Shown: positions 10,365 through 19,721 of the stretch, in pieces
Layout: every line of letters begins with the position of its first letter
Position numbering within the stretch: position 1 is the stretch's first letter
Source: Cyclobacterium plantarum
GTDB taxonomy: Bacteria; Bacteroidota; Bacteroidia; Cytophagales; Cyclobacteriaceae
Direction of reading: 5' to 3'
Length of the DNA stretch: 64,000 nucleotides
Assembly: GCF_011290685.1 (NCBI RefSeq)
Contig: NZ_JAANYN010000004.1
Span: 434,001-498,000 of the forward strand
Made by a program: the position numbers and the translations under genes
Notes under the pieces: model-generated
What the model was told of the DNA's origin: nothing
Seen by the model: only the letters and a program-made list of their open reading frames with translations
Database searches by the model: none

Positions 10365-10989
10365 AAAAGCACCGATTATAGCCATATTCCGAAACCTCGA
10401 TAGTGATGACTTGATGCAGGTTGCCTCATGTTTTCAGGCGGCAGGGCTTTCTACCATGGAAATTACATTAAATTCTGTCAATGCAACTGCGGATATTTCG
10501 CGTTTGGTTGAGGCTTTTGGAGATGTGTTAAATATTGGTGCAGGGACCATTTGCGACTTGAATGACATGCATGAGGCATTGGATGCCGGGGCTCAATTTA
10601 TTGTAACACCGATTTCAGATATTGACGTTATAAATTTCTGCGTAGCCCAGAAAATCCCGGTTTTCCCTGGCGCCTTTACCCCAACTGAAATTTACAAGTC
10701 CTGGCAGATGGGGGCTACCATGGTAAAGGTTTTTCCGGCAGGACCTATGGGTCCCGGATATATCAAAGATATACAGGCTCCCTTAAATGAAATCAAACTA
10801 TTGCCAACCGGAGGTATCAATGAAGACAACATTCAGGAATATTTTGAAGCTGGAGCCAGAGCCGTAGGAGTTGGAAGTGCATTGGTCCCCAAAAATTTTC
10901 TGCAAAAGCAAGATTGGGAGGGTCTGACCAGGCACCTGAAATCTTTTTTCGCAGCCTATCAAAAATTTGCAGATAGCCCGAAAGGTTAA
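10333..10989 (+). CDS. 2-dehydro-3-deoxy-6-phospho-gluconate/galactonate aldolase
   Basis: A 218-residue class I aldolase of the KDPG/KHG family. The expected residues are present: Glu43 in MEITLNS, the phosphate-binding GAGTI, and the Schiff-base Lys132 in MVKVFPAG, with LPTGGI downstream. It splits KDPG or KDPGal into pyruvate and glyceraldehyde 3-phosphate. The ATG lies inside the dgoK 3' end. Context favours the dgoA-type galactonate role, but eda-type activity on KDPG cannot be excluded from sequence. Confidence 0.92.
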   Translation: MRKTFSWEAFEKAPIIAIFRNLDSDDLMQVASCFQAAGLSTMEITLNSVNATADISRLVEAFGDVLNIGAGTICDLNDMHEALDAGAQFIVTPISDIDVINFCVAQKIPVFPGAFTPTEIYKSWQMGATMVKVFPAGPMGPGYIKDIQAPLNEIKLLPTGGINEDNIQEYFEAGARAVGVGSALVPKNFLQKQDWEGLTRHLKSFFAAYQKFADSPKG

Positions 10990-11036
10990 AAATATTACCC
11001 AGTAATCTTTTATTAAACCCAAGACCCTAAATATCC

Positions 11037-12401
11037 ATGGATCCGACCATTTACCTTTTAACAATCACTATTTTATCAATTTTACTTTTGTTGGTTTTGG
11101 TGATGAAATTGAAAGTACATGCTTTCATTTCCTTGCTTTTGGCCAGTTGCTTTGTCGGGTTAGCGGCAGGTATGCCTTTTATGGAATTGATTGGTAGTCT
11201 TCAAAAGGGAATGGGAGATATTTTGGGCTTTATTACCATTGTGGTAGGGCTGGGTGCTATTTTGGGAAAGTTGCTTGAAGTATCAGGAGGGGCCCAGACC
11301 ATGGCACATTACCTCATCCGAGGATTTGGGGAAAAGCGAACTTCCTGGGCATTGATGCTTACAGGTTTTATCGTATCCATACCCGTATTTTTGGATGTAG
11401 GCTTTATCATATTGATTCCCCTGGTCTATGCACTGGCACACAAAGCCGGAAAATCCTTGTTACATTTTGCTGTTCCACTTCTGGCAGGAATGGCAGTTAC
11501 CCATGCATTTATCCCCCCGACACCAGGGCCGGTAGCTGTGGCAGAAATTATCAACGCTCCGCTGGGATGGATGATCTTATTTGGGGTATTGGTTGGATTG
11601 CCATGTGCGATCTTGGCCGGTCCGGTCTTTGGAGGTTACATTTCGAAGAAAATATTTGTGCCGGTTCCACAGCACATTGAATTCAAGGATGAAAAGGAAA
11701 GTGTCGCCTCTAAAGCTGATTTTTTCATGATCGCTTTTATCATCATATTGCCTTTGTTCCTGATTTTAATTGCCACCTCCTCCGATATGCTTTTGGACAT
11801 GGGGTATTTTGATCCGGAAAACACCTTGGTTGAATTGGCTCAGTTTGTTGGTCATCCATTTATTGCACTTACCTTTGCCACCCTTATTGCTTCCTATTTT
11901 TTGGGCTTTAGAAAGGGGTTTAAAGCCAAACAATTATTGGAATTTTCAGACAAAGCCCTGGCTCCTGCAGGTTTGATCATTGTCATTACCGGTGCAGGTG
12001 GAATGTTTAAGGAGATACTGGTACAAAGTGGTGCAGGAGAGGCTTTGGCAGAGGTATTCATCGCTTATAATGTGGCTCCAATCGTTATGGCTTATTTGAT
12101 TGCCGTGATCATTCGGGTTATTCAGGGATCCGCCACCGTGGCCATGGTGACGGCAGCAGGTATGGTTGCTCCCATTATTATGGATATGGATATTTCAGAT
12201 CCCCAGAAAGCATTGATAGGCATTGCCATAGCAGCAGGTTCCTGTATCCTTTCTCATGTCAATGATAGTGGTTTTTGGTTGGTGAAAAAATATTTAGATA
12301 TTTCAGAAAAGGAAACCCTTCAGTCCTGGACAGTTTTGGAAACGATCATATCACTTACTGGTTTTGTTTTGGTATTGATCGTATCTTTGATGATAGCCTG
12401 A
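11037..12401 (+). CDS. GntP-family gluconate/sugar-acid permease
   Basis: A 454-residue polytopic inner membrane protein with about 12 hydrophobic segments and GntP-family signatures ([50 protein letters not shown]). Members are proton symporters for gluconate and related aldonic acids. It sits 47 bases after the aldolase and should bring in the substrate for the kinase and aldolase. No aldonate dehydratase is encoded nearby, so the imported compound may already be a 2-keto-3-deoxy acid, or the dehydratase lies elsewhere. Confidence 0.93.
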   Translation: MDPTIYLLTITILSILLLLVLVMKLKVHAFISLLLASCFVGLAAGMPFMELIGSLQKGMGDILGFITIVVGLGAILGKLLEVSGGAQTMAHYLIRGFGEKRTSWALMLTGFIVSIPVFLDVGFIILIPLVYALAHKAGKSLLHFAVPLLAGMAVTHAFIPPTPGPVAVAEIINAPLGWMILFGVLVGLPCAILAGPVFGGYISKKIFVPVPQHIEFKDEKESVASKADFFMIAFIIILPLFLILIATSSDMLLDMGYFDPENTLVELAQFVGHPFIALTFATLIASYFLGFRKGFKAKQLLEFSDKALAPAGLIIVITGAGGMFKEILVQSGAGEALAEVFIAYNVAPIVMAYLIAVIIRVIQGSATVAMVTAAGMVAPIIMDMDISDPQKALIGIAIAAGSCILSHVNDSGFWLVKKYLDISEKETLQSWTVLETIISLTGFVLVLIVSLMIA

Positions 12402-12435
12402 TAATGATTTAGTGAAAATAAATGTAACCCGGCAA

Positions 12436-13272
12436 ATGAAAATTTATAGAACCACCCAAGGGATTGTTATAGAAAATGCCCATAAGTTATATACTTTAAA
12501 AAATGAAAATTGGGATACTTTTATCAATGATGATCAACTGCTGCAAAAAATGGAAGCGGCCATCATTGATGCTGATCCCTCTGAAGAGGCCCATGAATGG
12601 ATATCCAATGGTTTGCTTCCTCCTGTAGAGAATCAGGAAGTCTGGGCCAGCGGTGTAACCTACTACAGAAGTAAACTGGGCAGGCAGGAGGAATCCAAAG
12701 ACAGCGGTGGGGGCACATTTTATGAGAAGGTTTATCAGGCAGAACGTCCGGAGTTATTTATGAAAGCTACCGGGCCAAGAGTAAAAGGGCATTTGCAAAA
12801 TGTGCGGATTAGAAAGGATTCTACCTGGGACGTACCAGAACCTGAACTTACCCTGATGGTATCATCTTCAGGAAAAATCATCGGTTATACCATAGGCAAT
12901 GACATGAGCTCAAGGAGTATAGAGGGAGAGAATCCTTTGTACCTTCCCCAGGCCAAAATTTATGATGGATGTGCCGCATTGGGGCCTTGCATTTTTGTCA
13001 CAGATAGCCCTCTCCCGGCAACTTCAGAAATTAAACTGGAAATCATTCGGGAAAGTAACCTGGTTTTTAGTGATGCCATTTCCATTGACCAAATAAAAAG
13101 GGATCTCAATCAGTTGGTGGAGTTTCTTTTCAGAGAATACTCCTTTCCCAAAGGTGCTTTTCTGATGACAGGTACGGGGATCGTTCCTGACCAAAGCTTC
13201 ACCCTTAAGTCCGGAGATGTGATAAAAATTCATATAGATATGATCGGTACATTGATCAATACAGTGGATTAG
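12436..13272 (+). CDS. Fumarylacetoacetate hydrolase-fold protein, possible 2-keto-3-deoxy sugar-acid dehydratase/hydrolase
   Basis: From the ATG at 12436 the protein has 278 residues; an in-frame GTG at 12412 would add eight. The FAH-fold metal-binding glutamates are in [10 protein letters not shown], and the segments [20 protein letters not shown] and [12 protein letters not shown] belong to the FAH C-terminal domain. The [16 protein letters not shown] type is one I associate with 2-keto-3-deoxyarabinonate/xylonate dehydratases of this superfamily. That is family knowledge rather than proof. It directly follows the permease and offers a second, non-phosphorylative fate for the same keto-deoxy acids used by the kinase and aldolase. 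Confidence 0.85.
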   Translation: MKIYRTTQGIVIENAHKLYTLKNENWDTFINDDQLLQKMEAAIIDADPSEEAHEWISNGLLPPVENQEVWASGVTYYRSKLGRQEESKDSGGGTFYEKVYQAERPELFMKATGPRVKGHLQNVRIRKDSTWDVPEPELTLMVSSSGKIIGYTIGNDMSSRSIEGENPLYLPQAKIYDGCAALGPCIFVTDSPLPATSEIKLEIIRESNLVFSDAISIDQIKRDLNQLVEFLFREYSFPKGAFLMTGTGIVPDQSFTLKSGDVIKIHIDMIGTLINTVD

Positions 13273-13418
13273 TTACCATTTGTTTCAAAATCTCTTTAAT
13301 AAGGTAAACCTTTGCTACTTCGTAGGTTAAATCCTTTTTATTTCACCGGATCCACTTGCCCTAGGTTGGGCACCAAAATTTTAAACCGTCTGGCCATAAC
13401 CAAGTCAATTATTTTACT

Positions 13419-13426
13419 TAATTTTG
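13419..13426 (+). promoter_or_regulatory. Candidate -7 promoter element of pyrG
   Basis: taattttg matches the Bacteroidota -7 consensus TAnnTTTG exactly and lies 43 bases before the pyrG ATG. Transcription would start near 13432, at the left arm of the leader hairpin. No clear TTG -33 element is seen at the usual spacing. Confidence 0.5.
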
Positions 13427-13429
13427 AAT

Positions 13430-13473
13430 CCCATAAGAATATAAACAAAATTTCATATAAGCGTTCTTATGGG
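13430..13473 (+). promoter_or_regulatory. Inverted repeat/leader hairpin overlapping the pyrG start codon
   Basis: cccataagaa (13430-13439) and ttcttatggg (13464-13473) form a perfect 10-bp inverted repeat around a 24-base centre. The pyrG ATG (13469-13471) lies inside the right arm. In RNA most of this stem would pair the extreme 5' end with the start codon and could block initiation. As DNA it could be a regulator dyad. Confidence 0.55.
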
Positions 13474-15091
13474 TTTATCTGCTAAACACATCTTTATTAC
13501 AGGAGGAGTCACTTCTTCTCTCGGCAAAGGTATTATTGCTGCCTCCCTTGCCAAACTTTTGCAATCCAGAGGGATTTCCGTAACCATTCAAAAGTTTGAT
13601 CCATACCTGAACATAGATCCGGGTACCCTGAATCCCTATGAACACGGTGAGTGTTATGTCACAGAGGATGGAGCCGAGACGGATCTGGATTTAGGCCACT
13701 ACGAAAGGTTCCTGAATGCAACCACCTCCCAGGATAATAATGTAACTACCGGCAGGATTTATAATAATGTAATCACAAAAGAAAGAAAAGGGGAATTCCT
13801 GGGTAAAACGGTACAGGTGGTACCCCATATAACGGATGAAATAAAAAATAATTTCTATAAGCTGGGTCGTGATGGAAAGTATGATGTCATCATTACGGAA
13901 ATCGGAGGTTGTGTAGGAGACATCGAATCCCTGCCTTTTGTAGAAGCAGTAAGACAGGCTCGCTGGGACCTGGGGCCGAATAATATTCTGGTGATTCACC
14001 TGACACTGATTCCATACCTCTCTGCAGCAAAGGAATTGAAAACCAAACCAACGCAACATTCTGTTAAACAATTGTTGGAAGCAGGAGTGCAACCGGATAT
14101 TTTGGTTTGCAGGACAGAACACCATCTTCCTTCGGACGTAAAAAAGAAAATTGCCCTTTTTTGTAACGTTCAGTTGAATTGTGTCATTGAAGCCATGGAT
14201 GCGACATCCATATATGATGTACCCTTGCTGATGAAAAAGGAACGTTTGGATGAAAGGGTCATGAGCAAACTGAAGATTTCTTCCAAATCCAATACCGAAT
14301 TGGAACAGTGGAAGGATTTTTTGGGCAGGCTTAAAAACCCTACTATGGAAGTGGATGTGGCATTGATAGGAAAATATGTTTCCCTCCCCGATGCCTATAA
14401 ATCGATTATTGAATCCTTTATCCATGCAGGAACATCGCTGGAGTGTAAGGTTAATCTTCATTTGATCTCTTCTGAAGAGGTAAATAAAGACAACGTGGAT
14501 AAAAAGCTTCAAGATATGGATGGTGTGCTGGTAGCTCCCGGATTTGGAATCAGGGGCTTGGCAGGTAAATTAGATGCGGTCAAATTTGCCCGGATAAATC
14601 AAATCCCTTATTTCGGGATTTGTCTTGGAATGCAGATAGCAGTGATTGAGTTTGCCAATAATGTTTTGGGATTGGCCGAAGCAAGTTCCACTGAAATTAA
14701 ACCGGATTGTAAAGATCCGGTGATATTTCTAATGGAAGGGCAAAAAGACATTACCCAGATGGGTGGAACCATGCGGTTGGGCTCATATCCATGTGAATTG
14801 GTGAAGGGAAGCCGGGCTTTCACAGCTTATGGCAAGCAAAAGATTACTGAACGACACCGGCACAGGTATGAGTTTAACAACAAATACCTGAAAGAATTTG
14901 AGAAGCACGGTATGATTGCCTCCGGTAAGAATCCTGATAAAGGATTGGTAGAAATTGTGGAAATCAAAGACCATCCATGGTTCGTGGGTACCCAGTTTCA
15001 CCCTGAGTATAAAAGTACCGTTTTGAATCCTCATCCCTTGTTTGTTCGGTTTATCAAAGCGATGATCGATAAAAAGCAAAATAAATCATAA
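13469..15091 (+). CDS. pyrG: CTP synthase
   Basis: At 540 residues this is full-length CTP synthase. It makes CTP from UTP, ATP and glutamine. The N-terminal synthetase domain begins with [15 protein letters not shown] (P-loop) and continues through [10 protein letters not shown]. The C-terminal class I glutamine amidotransferase domain has the nucleophile cysteine in YFGICLGMQ, and the His/Glu of the triad in FHPEYKS. YidC follows 51 bases later. The start codon lies within an inverted repeat. Confidence 0.98.
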   Translation: MGLSAKHIFITGGVTSSLGKGIIAASLAKLLQSRGISVTIQKFDPYLNIDPGTLNPYEHGECYVTEDGAETDLDLGHYERFLNATTSQDNNVTTGRIYNNVITKERKGEFLGKTVQVVPHITDEIKNNFYKLGRDGKYDVIITEIGGCVGDIESLPFVEAVRQARWDLGPNNILVIHLTLIPYLSAAKELKTKPTQHSVKQLLEAGVQPDILVCRTEHHLPSDVKKKIALFCNVQLNCVIEAMDATSIYDVPLLMKKERLDERVMSKLKISSKSNTELEQWKDFLGRLKNPTMEVDVALIGKYVSLPDAYKSIIESFIHAGTSLECKVNLHLISSEEVNKDNVDKKLQDMDGVLVAPGFGIRGLAGKLDAVKFARINQIPYFGICLGMQIAVIEFANNVLGLAEASSTEIKPDCKDPVIFLMEGQKDITQMGGTMRLGSYPCELVKGSRAFTAYGKQKITERHRHRYEFNNKYLKEFEKHGMIASGKNPDKGLVEIVEIKDHPWFVGTQFHPEYKSTVLNPHPLFVRFIKAMIDKKQNKS

Positions 15092-15142
15092 AAAAAATAA
15101 GCAGTTCAAGGTGTAAAGGCCTATTAAATAAACGATTATATC

Positions 15143-16963
15143 ATGGATAAAAATCAAGCGACAGGACTAATTCTTTTCGCAGCGGTAATATTGGTTTACT
15201 CACTTTTTTTTGCGAGCGACCCTGTACCGGTTACCGAACCCCAGCCCTCTAAATCCACCCAGGTTCAGTCCAAAGAAGCTGATGAGGATGACTTTACTGA
15301 ATTTGAAGCGGATGATCAAACGGATAGTATTAAGAGCAAAGAAAATCTTCAAAAGTTTGGAGAATTTTCAAGCCTTACCAGTGGAGTGGAAGAATCCATT
15401 ACTTTAGAAAATGAGAATATTAAGGTAACTTTTTCCAATAAAGGTGGAGAAATTCAACAGGTAGAGGTTAAAGGATTTAAGACTTTTGATCAGCAGCCAT
15501 TGATATTGTTTGACCAGAAATCGGGAGACCTTGAATATGAGATCAATACCAGACAGGGAAAAATCGGCTTGAATGAACTCTTTTTCGAGGTTAGAGAATC
15601 TACCACAGAAGTAGAAGGTGTGGAGATCAATCAATTGATTTTTACCGCCAGGGTTGGATCCGGTAGTTTGGAGAGAATTTATGGCTTGCCTGCAAGTGGA
15701 TATGAAATGAGTCACCTTGTACAGGGCAAAGGATTGAATGCCATGGTTTCGGACGATATCCTGACCATGAATTGGCGCAGCGAGCTAAAGAAGCTTGAAG
15801 AAGACATGGAAGAGTCGCGCAGGAAAACGTATATGAATTATTACACCCTTGCGGAAGATTACGACTACCTGACAACAGGAGATTCAGAAGATGCCCAGCA
15901 AATAGGGGAGCCCTTGAAATGGGTAGCCTTTAAGCAGCGGTTTTTTACAGCAGGCATTATAGCTGAAAATCAGTTTAACAACGGAAACCTGGCCCAGGAA
16001 ACCCCATTGGATGCTTCCTCGGTGAAGAACATGTATGCAACTCTTTCTTTGCCCATGAATGAGGAAGTGGTCTACTATTTTGGACCGAACAATTATAAAA
16101 TCCTCAAACAAGTCACCCCTGAGTTTGACAATAATGTGGACATGGGCTATGTTTTTGTAAGTTGGGTAAACAAATACATTATTGTCAACCTTTTCCACTG
16201 GCTGGAGAAATTTTTTGATAATTATGGGGTAATCATCATCCTGATTGTTTTTATCATTAAGCTGTTTCTTTTGCCATTGACTTACAAGTCCTATATAGGA
16301 ATGGCCAAAATGAGGGTTATAAAACCTGAAATTGACGAATTGAAGGAGAAATACGGGGATGATCAGACCAAAATGCAGCAAGAGCAAATGAAACTCTTTT
16401 CACAGCTTGGCGTCAGTCCCATAAGTGGTTGCCTTCCCATGGTTCTGCAAATGCCTTTTTTGCTCGCCATGTTCTTCTTCTTTCCGAATTCCATAGAATT
16501 GAGGCAGGAATCTTTCCTTTGGGCCCATGACCTTTCTACTTACGATTCGATTTTGAACCTGCCTTTTACCATTCCGTTTTATGGGTCTCATGTCAGTCTT
16601 TTTACCCTGTTAATGACGCTTTCACAGATAGCGTACACACATTTTAACAATCAGCTGACAACAGCCCAAGGCCCCATGAAAAACATCGGTTACATCATGC
16701 CGGTAGTTTTCATGTTTGTGTTGAACTCTTTCCCGGCGGCTTTGAGTTTCTACTATTTCGTTTCCAATATGGTCACCTTTGGACAGCAGGCATTGATCAA
16801 GCAATTTGTAGATGATAGCAAAATCAGAGAAAAAGTTGAAGAGAGCAAAGCTAAAAATGCCAATAAGAAAAAATCCAAGTTTCAAATGAGGATTGAGCAA
16901 GCCATGAAGGCAGCAGAAAATAAAAAGACCGAACCTAAAAAAAGAAAAGGCAAGCAAAAGTAA
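15143..16963 (+). CDS. yidC: Membrane protein insertase YidC
   Basis: A 606-residue YidC/Oxa1 protein of the Gram-negative type. It has an N-terminal membrane anchor (~5-25), a large periplasmic beta-domain to ~340, then the conserved insertase core starting near GVIIILIVFIIK, with YKSYIGMAKM and QLGVSPISGCLPMVLQMP, and a lysine-rich C-terminal tail. It inserts inner membrane proteins with or without SecYEG. It follows pyrG in the same direction and precedes a structured intergenic region. Confidence 0.97.
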   Translation: MDKNQATGLILFAAVILVYSLFFASDPVPVTEPQPSKSTQVQSKEADEDDFTEFEADDQTDSIKSKENLQKFGEFSSLTSGVEESITLENENIKVTFSNKGGEIQQVEVKGFKTFDQQPLILFDQKSGDLEYEINTRQGKIGLNELFFEVRESTTEVEGVEINQLIFTARVGSGSLERIYGLPASGYEMSHLVQGKGLNAMVSDDILTMNWRSELKKLEEDMEESRRKTYMNYYTLAEDYDYLTTGDSEDAQQIGEPLKWVAFKQRFFTAGIIAENQFNNGNLAQETPLDASSVKNMYATLSLPMNEEVVYYFGPNNYKILKQVTPEFDNNVDMGYVFVSWVNKYIIVNLFHWLEKFFDNYGVIIILIVFIIKLFLLPLTYKSYIGMAKMRVIKPEIDELKEKYGDDQTKMQQEQMKLFSQLGVSPISGCLPMVLQMPFLLAMFFFFPNSIELRQESFLWAHDLSTYDSILNLPFTIPFYGSHVSLFTLLMTLSQIAYTHFNNQLTTAQGPMKNIGYIMPVVFMFVLNSFPAALSFYYFVSNMVTFGQQALIKQFVDDSKIREKVEESKAKNANKKKSKFQMRIEQAMKAAENKKTEPKKRKGKQK

Positions 16964-17234
16964 GCTGTTTTGCTTCGAGAATCAGGGCTTGATTGGTTTC
17001 AAATGGGTTTAATTGTCTGAAAGCGGCGGTACCTTGTACCGCACAGCAGGTCAGGAAAACCTGAGCAGAAGCTGATTTTGATGAATCACAGCAGTTTGGA
17101 TAATCAAATATTTCTGTGACGCTTGTTTTAGGCTTGATTTCATGCCTCCTTTGGAGTCCTTTTCATCTTCATAAATCGGCTGTGATTGGGTAATTACAGG
17201 TCACCTAAGCGACTTATCAATAATTATTCATGAG

Positions 17235-17258
17235 TTTTCCACGAATTGATGTGGAAAA
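17235..17258. promoter_or_regulatory. Inverted pair of DnaA-box-like sites
   Basis: ttttccac (17235-17242) and gtggaaaa (17251-17258) are perfect 8-base inverted arms around an 8-base centre. Each extended to nine bases resembles a DnaA box: one exact to TTWTNCACA, one with a last-base mismatch. A transcription-factor dyad is the alternative reading. Confidence 0.4.
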
Positions 17259-17287
17259 GTAGCTGTCCATAGTTCCGATTTAAATGA

Positions 17288-17295
17288 TATATTTG
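17288..17295 (+). promoter_or_regulatory. Candidate -7 promoter element of the UPF0173-parA-parB cluster
   Basis: tatatttg fits TAnnTTTG exactly and lies 34 bases before the ATG at 17329, giving a predicted start near 17302. No convincing -33 TTG is visible. Confidence 0.5.
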
Positions 17296-17328
17296 TAAAG
17301 CCATGAGGAAAAGGAAAATCAAATTTAT

Positions 17329-18012
17329 ATGATTGAACTCAAGTATTTTGGTCATTCAAGCTTTATGACCAGGATTAAAGGAATTGAAATATTATTTGAT
17401 CCATTTATTTCACCCAATTCACTGGCTTCGGCTATCAATGTAGATGAAATAAATCCGGAATATATTTTAATTACCCATGGACATGAAGACCACGTGGCTG
17501 ATGTGGAAAGGATTGCAAAAAACAGTTCTGCCATGTTGGTATCCAATTTTGAAATCATTACCTGGTTTCAGGAAAAGGGAATTAAAAACGTGCATCCCAT
17601 GAATCATGGGGGAAGTAAGGCTTTTGATTTTGGAATTGTAAAATATGTGAATGCCATTCACAGCAGTACCATGCCGGATGGGTCCAGTGGTGGAAATCCG
17701 GGAGGATTTGTCATTTCCTCCGACCAGGGAAATTTTTATTTTGCCGGGGATACCGCTCTTACCTATGACATGAAATTAATTGCAGATTCATTTGACATAG
17801 ATTTTGCTGTATTGCCTGTAGGAGATAACTTTACGATGGACATTAAGGATGCCATCAAGGCAGCGGATTTTGTCGGTACGGATAAAATCATAGGAATGCA
17901 CTATGACACCTTTCCATACATCAGGATCAATAAATCAGAGGCAAAACAATTGGCTGAAAAAGCCGGTAAAAAATTGTTCTTGCCTGAAATAGGGGAAAGT
18001 ATTACGCTATAA
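17329..18012 (+). CDS. UPF0173 metallo-beta-lactamase-fold metal-dependent hydrolase
   Basis: A 227-residue protein beginning IELKYFGHSSF, the hallmark of the UlaG-like/UPF0173 branch. Metal ligands are visible in THGHEDHVAD, the histidine of NAIHSS, GDTAL and GMHYDTFPYI. It is probably a cytoplasmic phosphodiesterase or lactonase-like hydrolase; the physiological substrate is unknown for the family. It lies six bases before parA and likely shares its transcript. Confidence 0.92.
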   Translation: MIELKYFGHSSFMTRIKGIEILFDPFISPNSLASAINVDEINPEYILITHGHEDHVADVERIAKNSSAMLVSNFEIITWFQEKGIKNVHPMNHGGSKAFDFGIVKYVNAIHSSTMPDGSSGGNPGGFVISSDQGNFYFAGDTALTYDMKLIADSFDIDFAVLPVGDNFTMDIKDAIKAADFVGTDKIIGMHYDTFPYIRINKSEAKQLAEKAGKKLFLPEIGESITL

Positions 18013-18018
18013 GAAATA

Positions 18019-18798
18019 ATGGGAAAAGTAATTGCTATTGCCAATCAAAAAGGAGGAGTGGGTAAAACCACTACGGCCATGAATCTGGCGGCCAGTTTGG
18101 CTGTTTTGGAATACAAGACGCTGGTGATCGATGCAGATCCCCAGGCCAATACTACTTCTGGATTAGGGTATGATCCTAAAAGCATTGATACCAGCATTTA
18201 TGAGTGTATGGTTAATGAAAATGAAATCGAGGAGATTATCATTTCAACCGAAATTGACCACCTGGACCTTGTTCCTTCCCATATTGATTTGGTAGGAGCA
18301 GAAGTCGAAATGGTTAACCTGGAAAACAGGGAAGAAAAAATGAGAGCTGTTATCAGTAAAGTCAGGGAACGATATGATTTTATCATCATTGATTGCTCAC
18401 CCTCCCTGGGCTTGATCACAATCAATGCCTTAACAGCAGCCAATTCGGTGATAATACCTGTTCAATGCGAATACTTTGCATTGGAAGGCCTGGGCAAGCT
18501 ATTGAATACCATCAAGATCATTCAGACCAGACTCAATCAGGATCTGGAGATAGAAGGCATTCTCCTTACAATGTATGATGTCCGGTTAAGGCTTTCCAAC
18601 CAGGTGGTAGATGAGGTTAAAATGCATTTTAAAAACATGACCTTTGAAACCATTATTCCAAGAAATGTAAAATTAAGTGAATCCCCAAGTTTTGGTATGC
18701 CGGTTGTGGCTTTTGACGCCACCGGAAAAGGTGCGGTGGCCTACCTGAACCTGGCCAATGAAATAGCTACTAAAAATGGAATGGCTAAGGTTAATTGA
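18019..18798 (+). CDS. parA: Chromosome-partitioning ATPase ParA (Soj)
   Basis: A 259-residue ParA-family ATPase with the deviant Walker A KGGVGKTTT at ~11-19, the DADPQANTTSGLG segment, and Walker B in IIIDCSPSLG. It forms ATP-dependent dimers on the nucleoid that segregate ParB-parS complexes. The size and lack of an N-terminal HTH point to a chromosomal type Ia system. The parB start lies 15 bases after the stop. Confidence 0.97.
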   Translation: MGKVIAIANQKGGVGKTTTAMNLAASLAVLEYKTLVIDADPQANTTSGLGYDPKSIDTSIYECMVNENEIEEIIISTEIDHLDLVPSHIDLVGAEVEMVNLENREEKMRAVISKVRERYDFIIIDCSPSLGLITINALTAANSVIIPVQCEYFALEGLGKLLNTIKIIQTRLNQDLEIEGILLTMYDVRLRLSNQVVDEVKMHFKNMTFETIIPRNVKLSESPSFGMPVVAFDATGKGAVAYLNLANEIATKNGMAKVN

Positions 18799-18812
18799 AT
18801 ATAATACAAAAA

Positions 18813-19721
18813 ATGGCTGTCAGTAAAACTAACAAGAAAAGAGGGGCATTGGGAAAAGGTTTGGGTGCTTTGTTGCAGGATTCTCCCCAAAAAGGGGAGA
18901 GTGGAGAAAACCATCCCATAGCTGGTATTTTCGAAATTCCCCTGGGACAGATACAGGTAAACCCGTTTCAACCCAGAACTCATTTTGATAAAACCGCACT
19001 AGAGGAATTGGCGGAATCCATTACCGTTCAGGGCATCATTCAACCCATTACGGTTAGGAAGCTGGCAGAAAATGAATACCAGCTTATATCCGGAGAAAGA
19101 AGGTACCAGGCTTCAAAAATGGCAGGTTTGGATAAAATTCCTGCTTACGTCCGGCTGGCCAATGACCAGCAAATGCTGGAAATGGCACTGATTGAAAATA
19201 TCCAGAGGGAAAATTTAAACGCCCTGGAAATTGCCCATTCCTACCAGAGGCTTTTATCTGAGTGTGACCTGAAGCAAGAGCAGCTGGGAGACAGGGTCGG
19301 TAAAAACCGGACTACTGTAAACAATTACCTCAGGTTGTTGAAATTGCCACCTGATATTCAGGCGGGAATCAGGGACCAAAAGATTAGCATGGGTCATGCC
19401 AGAGCCCTGATCAATATTGAAGATGTGGATAAACAACTTTCCATTTTCAAGAGAATGATCACCGAGGAGCTTAGTGTAAGGAAAGTAGAAGCCCTTGTAA
19501 AAGATTTGAGTGAAGGCAAGGAAAAAAAGGAAGTTGCATCCAAGTCCAACACTGATCCGGTAAAAAAATACGAGATCAACAAACTGCAACAGAAACTTGC
19601 TTCCCATTTTGGCACCAAGGTCTCCTTAAAGGCAGATCAGAAGGATAAAGGTGAAATAAAAATTCCTTTCCACTCCACCAGCGATCTGAACAGAATTTTG
19701 GAAATTCTCGATTTGATCTAA
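18813..19721 (+). CDS. parB: Chromosome-partitioning protein ParB (Spo0J)
   Basis: A 302-residue ParB/Spo0J protein. The N-terminus carries the ParA-stimulating motif GALGKGLGALL. The CTPase/ParB domain has NPFQPRTHFD, ITVRKL and SGERRYQASKMAG, and the HTH lies around LGDRVGKNRTTVNNYLRLL. The ATG at 18813 is preferred over a TTG overlapping the parA stop. No good parS palindrome was seen by eye in this window. Partner of parA upstream. Confidence 0.96.
   Translation: MAVSKTNKKRGALGKGLGALLQDSPQKGESGENHPIAGIFEIPLGQIQVNPFQPRTHFDKTALEELAESITVQGIIQPITVRKLAENEYQLISGERRYQASKMAGLDKIPAYVRLANDQQMLEMALIENIQRENLNALEIAHSYQRLLSECDLKQEQLGDRVGKNRTTVNNYLRLLKLPPDIQAGIRDQKISMGHARALINIEDVDKQLSIFKRMITEELSVRKVEALVKDLSEGKEKKEVASKSNTDPVKKYEINKLQQKLASHFGTKVSLKADQKDKGEIKIPFHSTSDLNRILEILDLI

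Larger units (their letters stand above)
16964..17328. other. Intergenic region between yidC and the parAB cluster, candidate oriC-like or regulatory DNA
   Basis: This 365-base gap has no ORF but several structured elements. One is a perfect 7-bp hairpin (gcggtac/gtaccgc, 17026-17042), another a 5-bp hairpin (tcagg-aaaa-cctga, 17051-17064). Three sites resemble DnaA boxes: the complement of 17095-17103 reads ttatccaaa, 17235-17243 reads ttttccacg, and the complement of 17250-17258 reads ttttccaca. The last fits TTWTNCACA exactly. AT-rich stretches lie at 17214-17230 and 17281-17300. With parA/parB just downstream, an origin or an oriC-proximal element is possible but unproven. Confidence 0.4.

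Noticed and set aside
13691-14512. 273-residue minus-strand ORF inside pyrG
   Set aside because: Antisense shadow of CTP synthase; the translation is Phe/Cys/His-rich and unlike a real protein.
17470-17520. Possible parS site around ccacgtgg in the UPF0173 gene
   Set aside because: Only the 8-base core is palindromic; the flanks do not match the usual parS sequence. No better match was seen by eye.
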